Source: Euzebya sp051004735
GTDB taxonomy: Bacteria; Actinomycetota; Nitriliruptoria; Euzebyales; Euzebyaceae
NCBI GenBank assembly: GCA_051004735.1
Contig: JBPCKA010000038.1
Coordinates: forward strand, 1-59,165
Length of the DNA stretch: 59,165 bases
Reading direction: 5' to 3'
Below are positions 50,975 to 58,213 of this stretch, one piece after another (the stretch's first letter is position 1; every line of letters starts with the position of its first letter). A model generated the notes under the pieces. That model was not told where the DNA came from. It was given only the letters and a program-made list of their open reading frames with translations, and ran no database searches. Made by a program: the position numbers and the translations under genes.

Positions 50975-51828
50975 AGGCCGCGTCGATCCGGTTTCTGGGT
51001 CCCTACATGGTCGGCGTCGTGGTCCTGATCCTTGTCCCGGCACTGCTGAGCGGATATTTCGCCTTCACCAACGCGACCGGGCTGAACTCACCCAGCCCGA
51101 ACGGGCTTGCGAACTTCCATCGGATGCTGGCGGACCCGTTCCTACCCGATGCCCTGCGGGCCTCGGCGATCCATGTCGGACTGGCCGTGCCACTGCGCCT
51201 GCTCACGGCGACCGGCCTCGGCCTGTTGCTGGCCGCCCCACGCCGAGGCGGTCGGTGGTACCGGGTGGCGGTGTACACCCCGACGGTCATCCCGGATGTG
51301 GCCCTGGCACTGCTTGCCCTGTGGGCCTTCAACCCGTTGTTCGGACCGGTCAACCAGGTACTGGGCGCAGTGGGTCTGCCCCAGCCCGTATGGCTGTCAA
51401 CGCCCTGGGGCGCCCGGTGGGCAGTGGTGTTGATGCTGGTGCTGCCAATTGGGGAGGCGTTCCTGATCGTGCTGGCCACCCGGCGCCAGATTCCCGCGTC
51501 GTTGTATGAGGCAGCCGCGCTGGAAGGCTATGGGCCGGTCAGGCGGCTGTGGCACGTCACGCTGCCGCAACTCAGCCCGATCCTGGTCCTGCTGGCGATC
51601 CGGGATGTCATCCTGACCCTGCAGGTCAACTTCGTGCCCGGCTACTTGTTGACAGACGGCAAACCCGGCAACGCGACGTTGTACCTGCCGCTGTACATCT
51701 ATGACCAGGCCTTTGAGTTCTCCGGCTTTGGCTACGCAGCCATGATCACGCTGGCGATGACGGCCGGATCCGCGACGCTGATCGCGCTGATGCTGCTATT
51801 GGCCCGACGTTGGGGTCTGCTTCGCTGA
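50971..51828 (+). CDS. Carbohydrate ABC transporter permease (MalF-like)
   Basis: A 285-residue permease with six helices. The EAA loop is in SLYEAAALEGYGPVRRLWHVTLPQLSP, followed by ILVLLAIRDVILTLQVNFVPGYLLTDGKPGNATLYLPLYIYDQAFEFSGFGYAAMITLAM, typical of the first permease (MalF/UgpA type) of sugar importers. The start overlaps the ATPase stop by four bases (ATGA). It completes the ABC importer. Its end overlaps the convergent membrane protein gene by 33 bases. Confidence 0.9.
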   Translation: MKAASIRFLGPYMVGVVVLILVPALLSGYFAFTNATGLNSPSPNGLANFHRMLADPFLPDALRASAIHVGLAVPLRLLTATGLGLLLAAPRRGGRWYRVAVYTPTVIPDVALALLALWAFNPLFGPVNQVLGAVGLPQPVWLSTPWGARWAVVLMLVLPIGEAFLIVLATRRQIPASLYEAAALEGYGPVRRLWHVTLPQLSPILVLLAIRDVILTLQVNFVPGYLLTDGKPGNATLYLPLYIYDQAFEFSGFGYAAMITLAMTAGSATLIALMLLLARRWGLLR

Positions 51829-52527
51829 GGTGGCTGACTCATCGCGGTCTGATCCGCCTGCCAGCAGCAACGCACCACCAGCCACCACCAGCCCGCTGAC
51901 AACCAGGAAGGCCACCTTCGGGTTGAATCCCTGTGCCAGCAGTCGGGCCTGCCCGGCGACGCTGAAGACCGCAATACCAAGGACGATCAACCCCACCACC
52001 CCGATCGCGGCCAGCACCCGCCCGATCGTGATCCTGCCCTTACAGATTCCTCGCGGAACTGAATCATCCACAGGGGTCGCGACCACGAGGGGCTCGCATG
52101 TGACACGGACCCCTTTCTGGTCCTGACCGTGCTCGGGTTCATCAGGATCAGGATCTGGGCCTTGCTCCCGGGCGGGCTCAGGTTCGATGGAGTCGGTTGG
52201 TTGGTCTGTTTCCCCCTCCTCCATGCCGACGGCCTCGACCCATGCCTGCTGCACGGCCTGCTGCACGACCTCAAGGGTCATGTCCAAAATGATGGCCACG
52301 TCACCGGCGGGAAAGCCCACCTCCTCGACCAGCACGACGGCCTCCATCTCGTCAGTCCGGCGATCGTCGGTCTGCATCAACCAGTGCGCCAGGGAGAAGA
52401 ACCCGATCTCGTCATCGACATCGGATTTCAGTGCTGCTTCAGCGACTTCGTCCAGCACCGCTTCGATCTGATCCTGCGGCAAGAAGACCCGCAGGTAGGT
52501 GATGAGCTGTTCTTCGGGGAAGTGCAC
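51796..52527 (-). CDS. Two-helix membrane protein with an HTH-like N-terminal region
   Basis: A 243-residue protein. Residues 1-95 are helical and acidic; VGFPAGDVAIILDMTLEVVQQAVQQAWVEAVG resembles a sigma-region-4-like helix-turn-helix. Residues about 110-140 form an acidic Pro-rich linker (EPEPAREQGPDPDPDEPEHG). Two transmembrane helices follow (LAAIGVVGLIVLGIAVFSVAG and VAFLVVSGLVVAGGALLLAGG) with a short cytosolic tail. It could be a membrane-tethered DNA-binding protein or a sensor. I recognise no family; the AGGAGG close to GTG 52527 supports expression. Confidence 0.5.
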   Translation of the reverse strand: MHFPEEQLITYLRVFLPQDQIEAVLDEVAEAALKSDVDDEIGFFSLAHWLMQTDDRRTDEMEAVVLVEEVGFPAGDVAIILDMTLEVVQQAVQQAWVEAVGMEEGETDQPTDSIEPEPAREQGPDPDPDEPEHGQDQKGVRVTCEPLVVATPVDDSVPRGICKGRITIGRVLAAIGVVGLIVLGIAVFSVAGQARLLAQGFNPKVAFLVVSGLVVAGGALLLAGGSDRDESATSAKQTPTSGQ

Positions 52528-52566
52528 GACCTCCTATGGTGCTTCATCTGCGCGCTAACCACTAAC

Positions 52567-52599
52567 GGGGCTGCGCCCCCACCCAATGCGTGGTGCCGC
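52567..52599. repeat. 33-bp dispersed repeat, copy B
   Basis: GGGGCTGCGCCCC hairpin followed by CCCAATGCGTGGTGCCGC; 30 of 33 bases match copy A at 25371-25403. It lies between the divergent two-helix membrane protein and thioesterase genes, close to the start of each. Confidence 0.55.
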
Positions 52600-52620
52600 C
52601 CAAGTGCCTAAGGTCATTCG

Positions 52621-53118
52621 ATGCCAGCTTTGGACACGCCCCCACCTCGCGCCGATCGATCACGGTTCCCCGCAGAATTACGCGAGGTGAAGCGTGACCT
52701 TGATGCCGTTTTCACGGCCACCCCGATGTATGCGACCCTTGGGATCACGCTGCAGGACTGGGGTCCGGGATGGGCACAGTTGGACCTGTCACCGACGGCC
52801 GCGATGCTGAACCTGGCCGGGTCGGTCCACGGCGGCGCCATCTTCACCCTGGCCGACGCAGCGTTTGAGATCGCCTGCAACTCCTACGGCCGCGTCGCCG
52901 TCGCGCTTGAGACCACCTGCCATTACCACCGGCCCGCAGTGACGGGCACCCTGTTGACCGGGGATGCCTGGGAGATCTCCCGTGGCAACCGCACCGCCAG
53001 TTACCGCCTGCAGGTGTGCAACTCCGACCACGAGGTCGTGGCGTCCTACCTGGCCCTGGCCTACCGCACCTCGCGTTGGCACGTGGACGCGGCGCGACTC
53101 CCCGACGGTTGGGGGTAG
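52621..53118 (+). CDS. PaaI-type hot-dog thioesterase
   Basis: A 165-residue thioesterase. The core SVHGGAIFTLADAAFEIACNSYGRVAVALETTCHYHRPAVTGTLLTG contains the family HGG-x(7)-D catalytic motif and the Asn/Asp near the N-terminal end of the long helix. Such enzymes hydrolyse CoA thioesters such as phenylacetyl-CoA derivatives. No paa operon is near; the PaaX-type regulator at 14171 is far away. The N-terminus has a slightly longer Arg-rich lead than normal. ATG 52621 follows the dispersed repeat. Confidence 0.8.
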   Translation: MPALDTPPPRADRSRFPAELREVKRDLDAVFTATPMYATLGITLQDWGPGWAQLDLSPTAAMLNLAGSVHGGAIFTLADAAFEIACNSYGRVAVALETTCHYHRPAVTGTLLTGDAWEISRGNRTASYRLQVCNSDHEVVASYLALAYRTSRWHVDAARLPDGWG

Positions 53119-53129
53119 AAGTCGTGCGG

Positions 53130-53155
53130 GGAACTTCGGACGGACTATGGGCGAC
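53130..53155 (+). promoter_or_regulatory. Possible ECF promoter before the second sigma factor
   Basis: GGAAC (53130-53134), 17 bases, CGAC (53152-53155), 18 bases before the sigma-factor ATG. The -35 is good; the -10 departs from CGTT. It is an autoregulation candidate only. Confidence 0.3.
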
Positions 53156-53173
53156 CCTTGAGGTACGACCGCC

Positions 53174-53713
53174 ATGACCCCGGAGACCAGGGATGCCGAA
53201 ACCAACCGTCTCGCCGCCCTCGCCCGCGAGGGTGACAGTGACGCATTCGAAACACTCTGCCGCTTGCTGCGTGATGACGTGTGGCGATACTGCGCGGCCC
53301 TGCTCGGTGACCGTGAGCAGGCATTTGATGCGGCTCAGGACACCTTCCTGCGGCTGGTCAAGGCCATTGGTCGCTGGCGAGGGGACGCGCCCATCCGGGT
53401 CTTCGTCCTGGTCCTGGCCCGCAGGGCGGTCGCCGATCTCATCCGCACCGAACAACGTCGGCGGCGGATGGATGAGGTCTCCCGGGCCCAACCGGCGCCG
53501 ACTGTCCCAGGTACGGGGACCATCGAGGTGGTCGCGTTGGTGAACGATCTGGATCCCGCACAGCGTCAGGCGTTCGTCCTGACCCAGGTTCTGGGACTGA
53601 CCTATGACGAATCCGCCGAGGTCGCGGGAGTAGCGGTCGGGACAATCCGATCGCGCGTGTCCCGGGCTCGGGGCCACCTCGTCGCCGCAATCCACGCCGC
53701 ACAGGAGGGTTAG
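53174..53713 (+). CDS. ECF sigma factor (second)
   Basis: A 179-residue ECF sigma factor. Region 2 is LCRLLRDDVWRYCAALLGDREQAFDAAQDTFLRLVKAIGRWRGDAPIRVFVLVLARRAVADLIRTEQRR; region 4 is LDPAQRQAFVLTQVLGLTYDESAEVAGVAVGTIRSRVSRARGHLVAAI. It is SigC-like in general layout. The following four-helix membrane gene begins three bases after its stop and probably encodes its regulator. No ZAS anti-sigma protein is adjacent. Confidence 0.87.
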   Translation: MTPETRDAETNRLAALAREGDSDAFETLCRLLRDDVWRYCAALLGDREQAFDAAQDTFLRLVKAIGRWRGDAPIRVFVLVLARRAVADLIRTEQRRRRMDEVSRAQPAPTVPGTGTIEVVALVNDLDPAQRQAFVLTQVLGLTYDESAEVAGVAVGTIRSRVSRARGHLVAAIHAAQEG

Positions 53714-53716
53714 AGC

Positions 53717-54205
53717 ATGACGCCACACGATCCCCAAGCCGATGACCTCGAACGCGACGCGGTCCAGCGTTACCGCGGCAGGCTGGGCCACGCGCCGCCG
53801 GCCATCACCGACAGTGCGGTGGCGGCGTTCCGATCACAACGTGCCGCACACCGCGCGTGGACCCTGGCCCGTGTGCTGCTGGTCGTGGCTGGCATCGCAG
53901 GACTGGTCCTGGACCTACCGGTCGTGCTGGGCAGCGCCACCCACACCACGCAGGACGTGGCCGTGCTGCATGTCGCCCTGGCCGCCGGGTTGCTGGTGGC
54001 TGCCTGGCGCCCGGACCGCTACGCCAGAGGCCTGGCGCCCGTGGCCGTGATCGCTGCAGCGCTGCTGGTCCTGCCCAGCGCGACCGGCGTGGGAGCAGCA
54101 ACCATCAGCCCGTTGGCAGAGGCAGGTCATCTGCCGGTGATTGCGGGAGCGGCAGCCCTGTTGTTGGGACCCTGGGGTGTGTTGCGTCGGCGATCTGCGG
54201 CCTGA
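53717..54205 (+). CDS. Four-helix membrane protein, likely partner of the ECF factor
   Basis: A 162-residue protein with an about 45-residue cytosolic N-terminus (AVQRYRGRLGHAPPAITDSAVAAFRSQRAAHRAW) and four hydrophobic helices. No His-Cys-Cys zinc motif is present. Its position three bases after the sigma gene and the exposed N-terminal segment suggest a membrane anti-sigma factor, but similarity to known ones is not visible. It ends 30 bases before the DUF3105-like gene, so all three may be co-transcribed. Confidence 0.6.
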   Translation: MTPHDPQADDLERDAVQRYRGRLGHAPPAITDSAVAAFRSQRAAHRAWTLARVLLVVAGIAGLVLDLPVVLGSATHTTQDVAVLHVALAAGLLVAAWRPDRYARGLAPVAVIAAALLVLPSATGVGAATISPLAEAGHLPVIAGAAALLLGPWGVLRRRSAA

Positions 54206-54235
54206 GATGTCGCCTGGGAGCGCTACCGTGGCCGG

Positions 54236-54748
54236 GTGCGACGCCTGGGAATGCTGTGGGTTTGCGGGACAACCGCGGTGGCGTTGTCGGGCTGTGGTCA
54301 GGGCGGGCCCACTGCTCCTGCGGCCACCGCCGACTGCGGTCAGGTGGACTTCCCGGGTCTGCAGTCGGGCAGTCACCTGATCGGCGACATTGAGCCCCCG
54401 GTGCCCTACAACTCCACTCCGCCCACCAGTGGTTGGCATCGCTCCGGCGCCCCGCCCGCGGGTGTATTCTCCGAACCTTTGCCCGAACCGGCGCAGGTCA
54501 GCACGCTTGAGGCCGGCGGTGTTGTCGTCACCTACCACGATCTGGCCGATGAGGACCTGCAGATGCTGCAGGACATGGTGAGAACGAGGTATGCCGACAG
54601 GGTTGCGCTGACGTCTTACGACGCGATCGAGCCCGGTTCGATCGCGTTCACCTCGTGGGGCGCGCTACAACACTGCGATGCCCTGGATCTGGACGCTCTG
54701 GACAGCTACGTGGCCGACTACGCCTCACCCATCGAGGTTCACAGCTGA
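54236..54748 (+). CDS. DUF3105-like lipoprotein
   Basis: A 170-residue protein with a signal peptide and lipobox ALSGC. The conserved block SHLIGDIEPPVPYNSTPPTSGWHRSGAPPAGVFSEPL matches the actinobacterial DUF3105 family, in which a short 'YN..PPTSGxH....G.y' motif is typical. It has two or three additional cysteines (DCGQVDF; LQHCDALDL). The function of the family is unknown. Gene order makes it a probable product of the ECF sigma factor's operon. GTG 54236 or the in-frame ATG 54251 may be the start. Confidence 0.75.
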   Translation: MRRLGMLWVCGTTAVALSGCGQGGPTAPAATADCGQVDFPGLQSGSHLIGDIEPPVPYNSTPPTSGWHRSGAPPAGVFSEPLPEPAQVSTLEAGGVVVTYHDLADEDLQMLQDMVRTRYADRVALTSYDAIEPGSIAFTSWGALQHCDALDLDALDSYVADYASPIEVHS

Positions 54749-54762
54749 TGGTGGCCATTGGC

Positions 54763-55686
54763 TCAGGGACGGATGGAGCGAGCCTGCATCCCGGCTAGAT
54801 CGGCTGGACGGATCGATCGTCCAGCGCGGATACCGCTGTCATGGGGGCGGATCGCCGACATGACCGCTACGGCGCGAGGGACTTCCATGCCCCGACGGCG
54901 CAGTACCGCGCCATAACTGGCCGCAGCCAGCATCAGCACCAGGGCAAGAGTGGTTGCGTACCACGACGGCTGCACCACCGATAGCGTGGCAGCAGCCAGA
55001 TCCTGAACCGGGGAAACCGCTGCTGCCAGCCCACCCGGTGGGGTGGTACTGGACCCGACGGGACCATTGGGGGCAACCTGCTGGCCGGCGATCTGCGGTG
55101 CCAGGACCAGTGGCGCGTTGGCGTCAAAGTTCGCCAGGTCGTTGGTCAAGGGAGATGTGGCGGTGCCAAGAGACGGCACAATCTGGGGTCCATACACCGA
55201 AATCGGCGGTGGCTGCACACCCTCGTCCAGTGGAAGTTCGCCCTCAACGGGTGCCTCTTCCGGCACATCCCCAGCGATTGCGACATCCTCGCCCTCGGGT
55301 GAGCGCGGCTCGGGCTGCGGTGCGACCGGCGGAGCGGCAACCTCCTCGGCGCCCCCGCCCTCGGCCTCAACCTGGCCTGGCTCTGCGGTCGGGGCCTCGG
55401 ACGGCTCGCTGTCGGGACCGAGCGGTACCGGGATCAGGGTCTCCACACGCTCCAGTGGCCCGGGTTCTTCGGTGGCCTCAGGAGTCGGTGTCGGCGTCGG
55501 GGTCGGGGTCGGCGTCGCCATGGGAGCACCGCTTGCTCGAGCCATTGGCTGAGGGGCCTCCTCAGCAGAAACCCCCACCGGGAAGACCATGGCAGCCAAC
55601 ACCAGCAGGGCGAGCAATGTCGTCGTACGGCGCTCGGAGGCGCCCGTCAGATCCAGCATATTGTCGATCAGAGTACTGGACTGCAC
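54763..55686 (-). CDS. Proline/threonine-rich exported protein with C-terminal anchor
   Basis: A 307-residue surface protein. The signal peptide (TTTLLALLVLAAMVFPVGVSAEE) is followed by six Thr-Pro repeats (residues about 57-69) and a long acidic Pro/Ala/Glu-rich stretch to about 160. A beta-rich segment follows, then one transmembrane helix (WYATTLALVLMLAAASYGAVL, about 243-263) and a basic tail. The tail has a repeated RSIRP, once at ...GRSIRPADL and again at the very end. ATG 55659 is a plausible start closer to the signal peptide; GTG 55686 gives the longer form. It looks like a wall-spanning stalk protein of unknown role. Confidence 0.6.
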   Translation of the reverse strand: MQSSTLIDNMLDLTGASERRTTTLLALLVLAAMVFPVGVSAEEAPQPMARASGAPMATPTPTPTPTPTPEATEEPGPLERVETLIPVPLGPDSEPSEAPTAEPGQVEAEGGGAEEVAAPPVAPQPEPRSPEGEDVAIAGDVPEEAPVEGELPLDEGVQPPPISVYGPQIVPSLGTATSPLTNDLANFDANAPLVLAPQIAGQQVAPNGPVGSSTTPPGGLAAAVSPVQDLAAATLSVVQPSWYATTLALVLMLAAASYGAVLRRRGMEVPRAVAVMSAIRPHDSGIRAGRSIRPADLAGMQARSIRP

Positions 55687-55871
55687 CCCACACAGTCGAC
55701 CACATGGGACATTCGACGCGGCAAATGGTCATCCGTGACTAGACATCTCGCTCGACATTGGTGGTGGCCGATGGGCGGATAGGGCGCTGTCAGCCGGGTA
55801 GAGTGTTAGCTACACACCGCAAACCGCTAAGAACAGCAATCACCAAGGAATCCATGAGAGAGGAGGTCCCT

Positions 55872-56507
55872 GTGCGTGAAATCATCGGTATCCGCCGTGC
55901 AGGTGAGAGCGCCCTGCGGTTGTTGGCCGAAATGTGTTCAGATGACACCCTGCCCCCACGCGACACTGACGAGTCGGTGGATGCCACGATCATCTTTGCC
56001 GACATCGAGAACTTCTCCGACCTTGTGGCAACTGAGGGAGACGACGTGGCCACGCGCGTCCTGGACGCCTTGGACTGTGCAGTGGAGGCAGCGATCAGTC
56101 ACACCACCTGCCGCGTGGTGAAGCGTCTGGGCGATGGCGTGATGATTGCCACCACAGACCCCGGGGACGGAGTGAGCACCGCCGCAAGTCTCTCGGGCGA
56201 ATTCGCCGACGCACTCCGCAGTGAGCCCTTCGCCCTGCGACTGCGGGTGGGAGCGCACCGCGGGGTGGTCCGTCGCAGGGGCGATGATCTGATCGGCTAC
56301 CACGTCAACGTCGCAGCCCGTGTGGCCGAACAGGCCAGCGGCGGGACCACGTTGATCACCCAGGCACTGCACGATTCGGTCCTGCTGTCGCAACGATTGG
56401 TCGCGCGACCAGCAGGAACGCTGGTGGCCAAGGGTGTGCCCGAGCGTCCCGTGCTGTACCGCCTGATTGACGTCGAGGCTCAGGACCTCTCAGCAATCAG
56501 CGCCTGA
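55872..56507 (+). CDS. Class III adenylate/guanylate cyclase
   Basis: A 211-residue single-domain nucleotide cyclase. Metal Asp44 is in IFADIENFSDL, the purine-contact lysine and metal loop in VVKRLGDGVMIA (Lys84, Asp88), and the transition-state pair Asn146 and Arg150 in GYHVNVAARVAEQA. These indicate an active enzyme making cyclic AMP or GMP. GTG 55872 is chosen because AGGAGG lies six bases before it; an in-frame ATG lies 18 bases upstream. It has no receiver, HAMP or membrane part, so it is soluble. The gene is followed by a strong terminator. Confidence 0.88.
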   Translation: MREIIGIRRAGESALRLLAEMCSDDTLPPRDTDESVDATIIFADIENFSDLVATEGDDVATRVLDALDCAVEAAISHTTCRVVKRLGDGVMIATTDPGDGVSTAASLSGEFADALRSEPFALRLRVGAHRGVVRRRGDDLIGYHVNVAARVAEQASGGTTLITQALHDSVLLSQRLVARPAGTLVAKGVPERPVLYRLIDVEAQDLSAISA

Positions 56508-56523
56508 CACCGGTCCTCGGTCA

Positions 56524-56565
56524 AAACGATCGATGGACCCGCCGAGGCGAGTCCATCGATGGTTT
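56524..56565. terminator. Bidirectional terminator between the cyclase and ferredoxin genes
   Basis: ATCGATGGAC (56529-56538) and GTCCATCGAT (56551-56560) are a perfect 10-bp inverted repeat with a 12-base loop, extended by AAAC/GTTT either side of a G-G mismatch. The A-rich left and T-rich right flanks fit termination in both directions for two convergent genes. Confidence 0.75.
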
Positions 56566-56578
56566 AGTCGTGTCTGCC

Positions 56579-56899
56579 TTACTCCCAGGCAGCCACCTTG
56601 GGATGATCCACACCCGACGCGCCGACCTTGGCTGCTCCTCCTGGGGATCCCACACCTGACACGGAGTCATCGAAGTACTCCGCGTTCACTGGCGTGAACT
56701 CCTTCCATTCGTCGGGAACATCGTCCTCATAAAAGATTGCCTCGACGGGACAGGCCGGCTCGCACGCGCCACAGTCGACGCACTCGTCCGGATGGATGTA
56801 CAGCATCCGGTCACCCTCGTAGATGCAGTCGACCGGGCATTCTTCGATGCAGGCCTTGTCCTTCACGTCGATGCATGGTTCGGCGATCGTGTAGGTCAT
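56579..56899 (-). CDS. fdxA: 7Fe ferredoxin
   Basis: A 106-residue electron carrier. Cys9, Cys17, Cys21 (C-x7-C-x3-C) with Cys50 ligate the [3Fe-4S] cluster and Cys25, Cys40, Cys43, Cys46 the [4Fe-4S] cluster: EPCIDVKDKACIEECPVDC, then DECVDCGACEPACP. The C-terminal VPDEWKEFTPVNAEYF and GSPGGAAKVG match actinobacterial FdxA. ATG 56899 is the family start; a long Arg-rich extension upstream is not credible. It supplies electrons to cytochrome P450 and other oxidoreductases. Confidence 0.93.
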   Translation of the reverse strand: MTYTIAEPCIDVKDKACIEECPVDCIYEGDRMLYIHPDECVDCGACEPACPVEAIFYEDDVPDEWKEFTPVNAEYFDDSVSGVGSPGGAAKVGASGVDHPKVAAWE

Positions 56900-57023
56900 T
56901 CTGGCGCTACTCCTGTGTGCTGGATCATCAGCGATCCGGTGTCGATGTCTGTTGCGTCGGTACCGTCGGTACCCAACTGTAGGGCTGGGAACCGTTGCCG
57001 ACACTCTACCCTGTGTCGTGGTC

Positions 57024-57653
57024 ATGAATGTACTCACGACGTCGACTGACGATTTGACGCTGGAGGGGCGTTTCCAACGACCCCAGACATCTGTTCTCGG
57101 TGGCGCGTTGATCCTGCATCCCCATCCCGCTTTCGGTGGTCACATGGATGTCTGGCTGCTGCCGTCGATCGCGCAGGCGTTGGCCGAGCAGGGGTGGGCG
57201 TCGTTGCGGATCAACTTCAGAGGCGTCGAGGGTTCACAGGGTGTCCAGTCCGGTGGTCGTGACGAGAATCGTGACGCGGAGGGCGCGCTGGAGTGGCTGC
57301 GCCGGGAGGTGCCGGACGTGCCGCTGGCAGTCGTCGGCTGGTCATTCGGGGCGATGATCGGCTTGCGGCTGGGACTTCTGGTGGACTGCTGGGTCGGGAT
57401 CGGTCCTCCCACACGCCGGATTCCACAGGTGCCGCTTGAGGGCACGCTGATCCCGGATGAACTGCCGCCGCGCCGCACGGTCATCGTGGGCGAGCATGAT
57501 CAGTTCTTTCCTCCCTCCACCGTTGACGTCATCGAGGCACACCAGGTGGTCGTGGTCCCCGGCGCGGACCATTTCATGTTCGACCGAGATCCGGAGGTGG
57601 CCCGCAAGGTGTGTGAGGCAGTGGAACGGCCCCTGTACGAGGGCGCTGCATGA
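57024..57653 (+). CDS. Alpha/beta hydrolase (dienelactone-hydrolase-like)
   Basis: A 209-residue cytosolic hydrolase. The oxyanion/early part ILHPHPAFGGHMD and INFRGVEGSQG are followed by the nucleophile elbow VGWSFGAMIG (Ser), then GEHDQFFP (Asp) and ADHFMFDRDP (His). It is short, like predicted hydrolases of the 'YdeN/Rv' small group. ATG 57024 is chosen; GTG 57018 is possible. Substrate unknown. The next gene overlaps it by four bases. Confidence 0.8.
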   Translation: MNVLTTSTDDLTLEGRFQRPQTSVLGGALILHPHPAFGGHMDVWLLPSIAQALAEQGWASLRINFRGVEGSQGVQSGGRDENRDAEGALEWLRREVPDVPLAVVGWSFGAMIGLRLGLLVDCWVGIGPPTRRIPQVPLEGTLIPDELPPRRTVIVGEHDQFFPPSTVDVIEAHQVVVVPGADHFMFDRDPEVARKVCEAVERPLYEGAA

Positions 57654-57919
57654 CCCCTCATCTGGGCGGTCGGTACGTCGTGCGCATCACGCCGGCCGAC
57701 GTGGGCAGGCGCGTGAGCATCAGGGCCCGGACTGGCGAGGACTCCGGCGGTCCGCGCTTCACCGACACGCTGGGAGTCCTGCTGAGTTGGGATGAGGGGA
57801 CCTTGCGGGTACGCCGGCGTGACGACAGGGTGGTCGAGGTGGCCGAGGTGAACATGGTGGCGGGCAAGCTGCTCCCACCGGCACCTCCACCCCGACGTGG
57901 TCGCTCACAGCCCGAGTGA
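57650..57919 (+). CDS. Small SH3-like domain protein (Rv0428c N-terminal-like)
   Basis: An 89-residue protein with 'VGRRVSIRARTGED...FTDTLGVLLSWDEGTLRVRRRDDRVVEVAEVNMVAGKLLPP'. This is the SH3-like domain that normally precedes a GNAT acetyltransferase in Rv0428c-type proteins. Here only that domain is present, followed by a Pro/Arg-rich tail. It overlaps the hydrolase gene (ATGA), so it is co-translated. Function is unknown; RNA or protein binding is possible. Confidence 0.65.
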   Translation: MTPHLGGRYVVRITPADVGRRVSIRARTGEDSGGPRFTDTLGVLLSWDEGTLRVRRRDDRVVEVAEVNMVAGKLLPPAPPPRRGRSQPE

Positions 57920-57925
57920 GGAGTC

Positions 57926-58195
57926 CTAGAACGGCACCTGGCGATGTTCAGCTGCCCGCTGGTCCGCCGATGATTCATCGTCGGCAGGGTTTGCCGGATG
58001 ATCGCGGGGTGGCGGCCGGCCCAGTGGGGGTGGGGCGTTCAGGCGTGGTCGGGTGGTGTAGGTGTGTCGGCCGATGGTGGTGTACAGGGTCCCGTCAGGG
58101 TCCATGCGCATTCGCCAGCGTCCACGGGTGAGGGGGGTGTGGTCGGGACGGCAGATCAATGCCGTGTTACCGATATGACGTAGTTGTGTCCGCAT
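57926..58195 (-). pseudogene. 3' fragment of an HNH endonuclease/13E12-repeat gene
   Basis: Eighty-nine codons beginning at ATG 58195 read HIGNTALICRPDHTPLTRGRWRMRMDPDGTLYTTIGRHTYTTRP followed by a Pro-rich tail. This is the C-terminal end of the 13E12/DUF222 group with the HNH domain (usual form 'DNLVLLCRRHHRLVHEGGW.I..dpDG...'). Only this end remains; the frame upstream runs into the recombinase promoter. It looks like an insertion target whose 5' part is on the other side of the inserted DNA. Confidence 0.6.
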
Positions 58196-58204
58196 GCGGT
58201 ACCG
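58190..58204. repeat. Overlapping palindromes at the presumed recombination junction
   Basis: CCGCATGCGG (58190-58199) and CGGTACCG (58197-58204), flanked by GTGT and ACAC, separate the HNH fragment from the recombinase. Large serine recombinases use att sites of about 40-50 bp with imperfect dyads, so an att core here is plausible. Confidence 0.35.
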
Positions 58205-58213
58205 TACACCACC

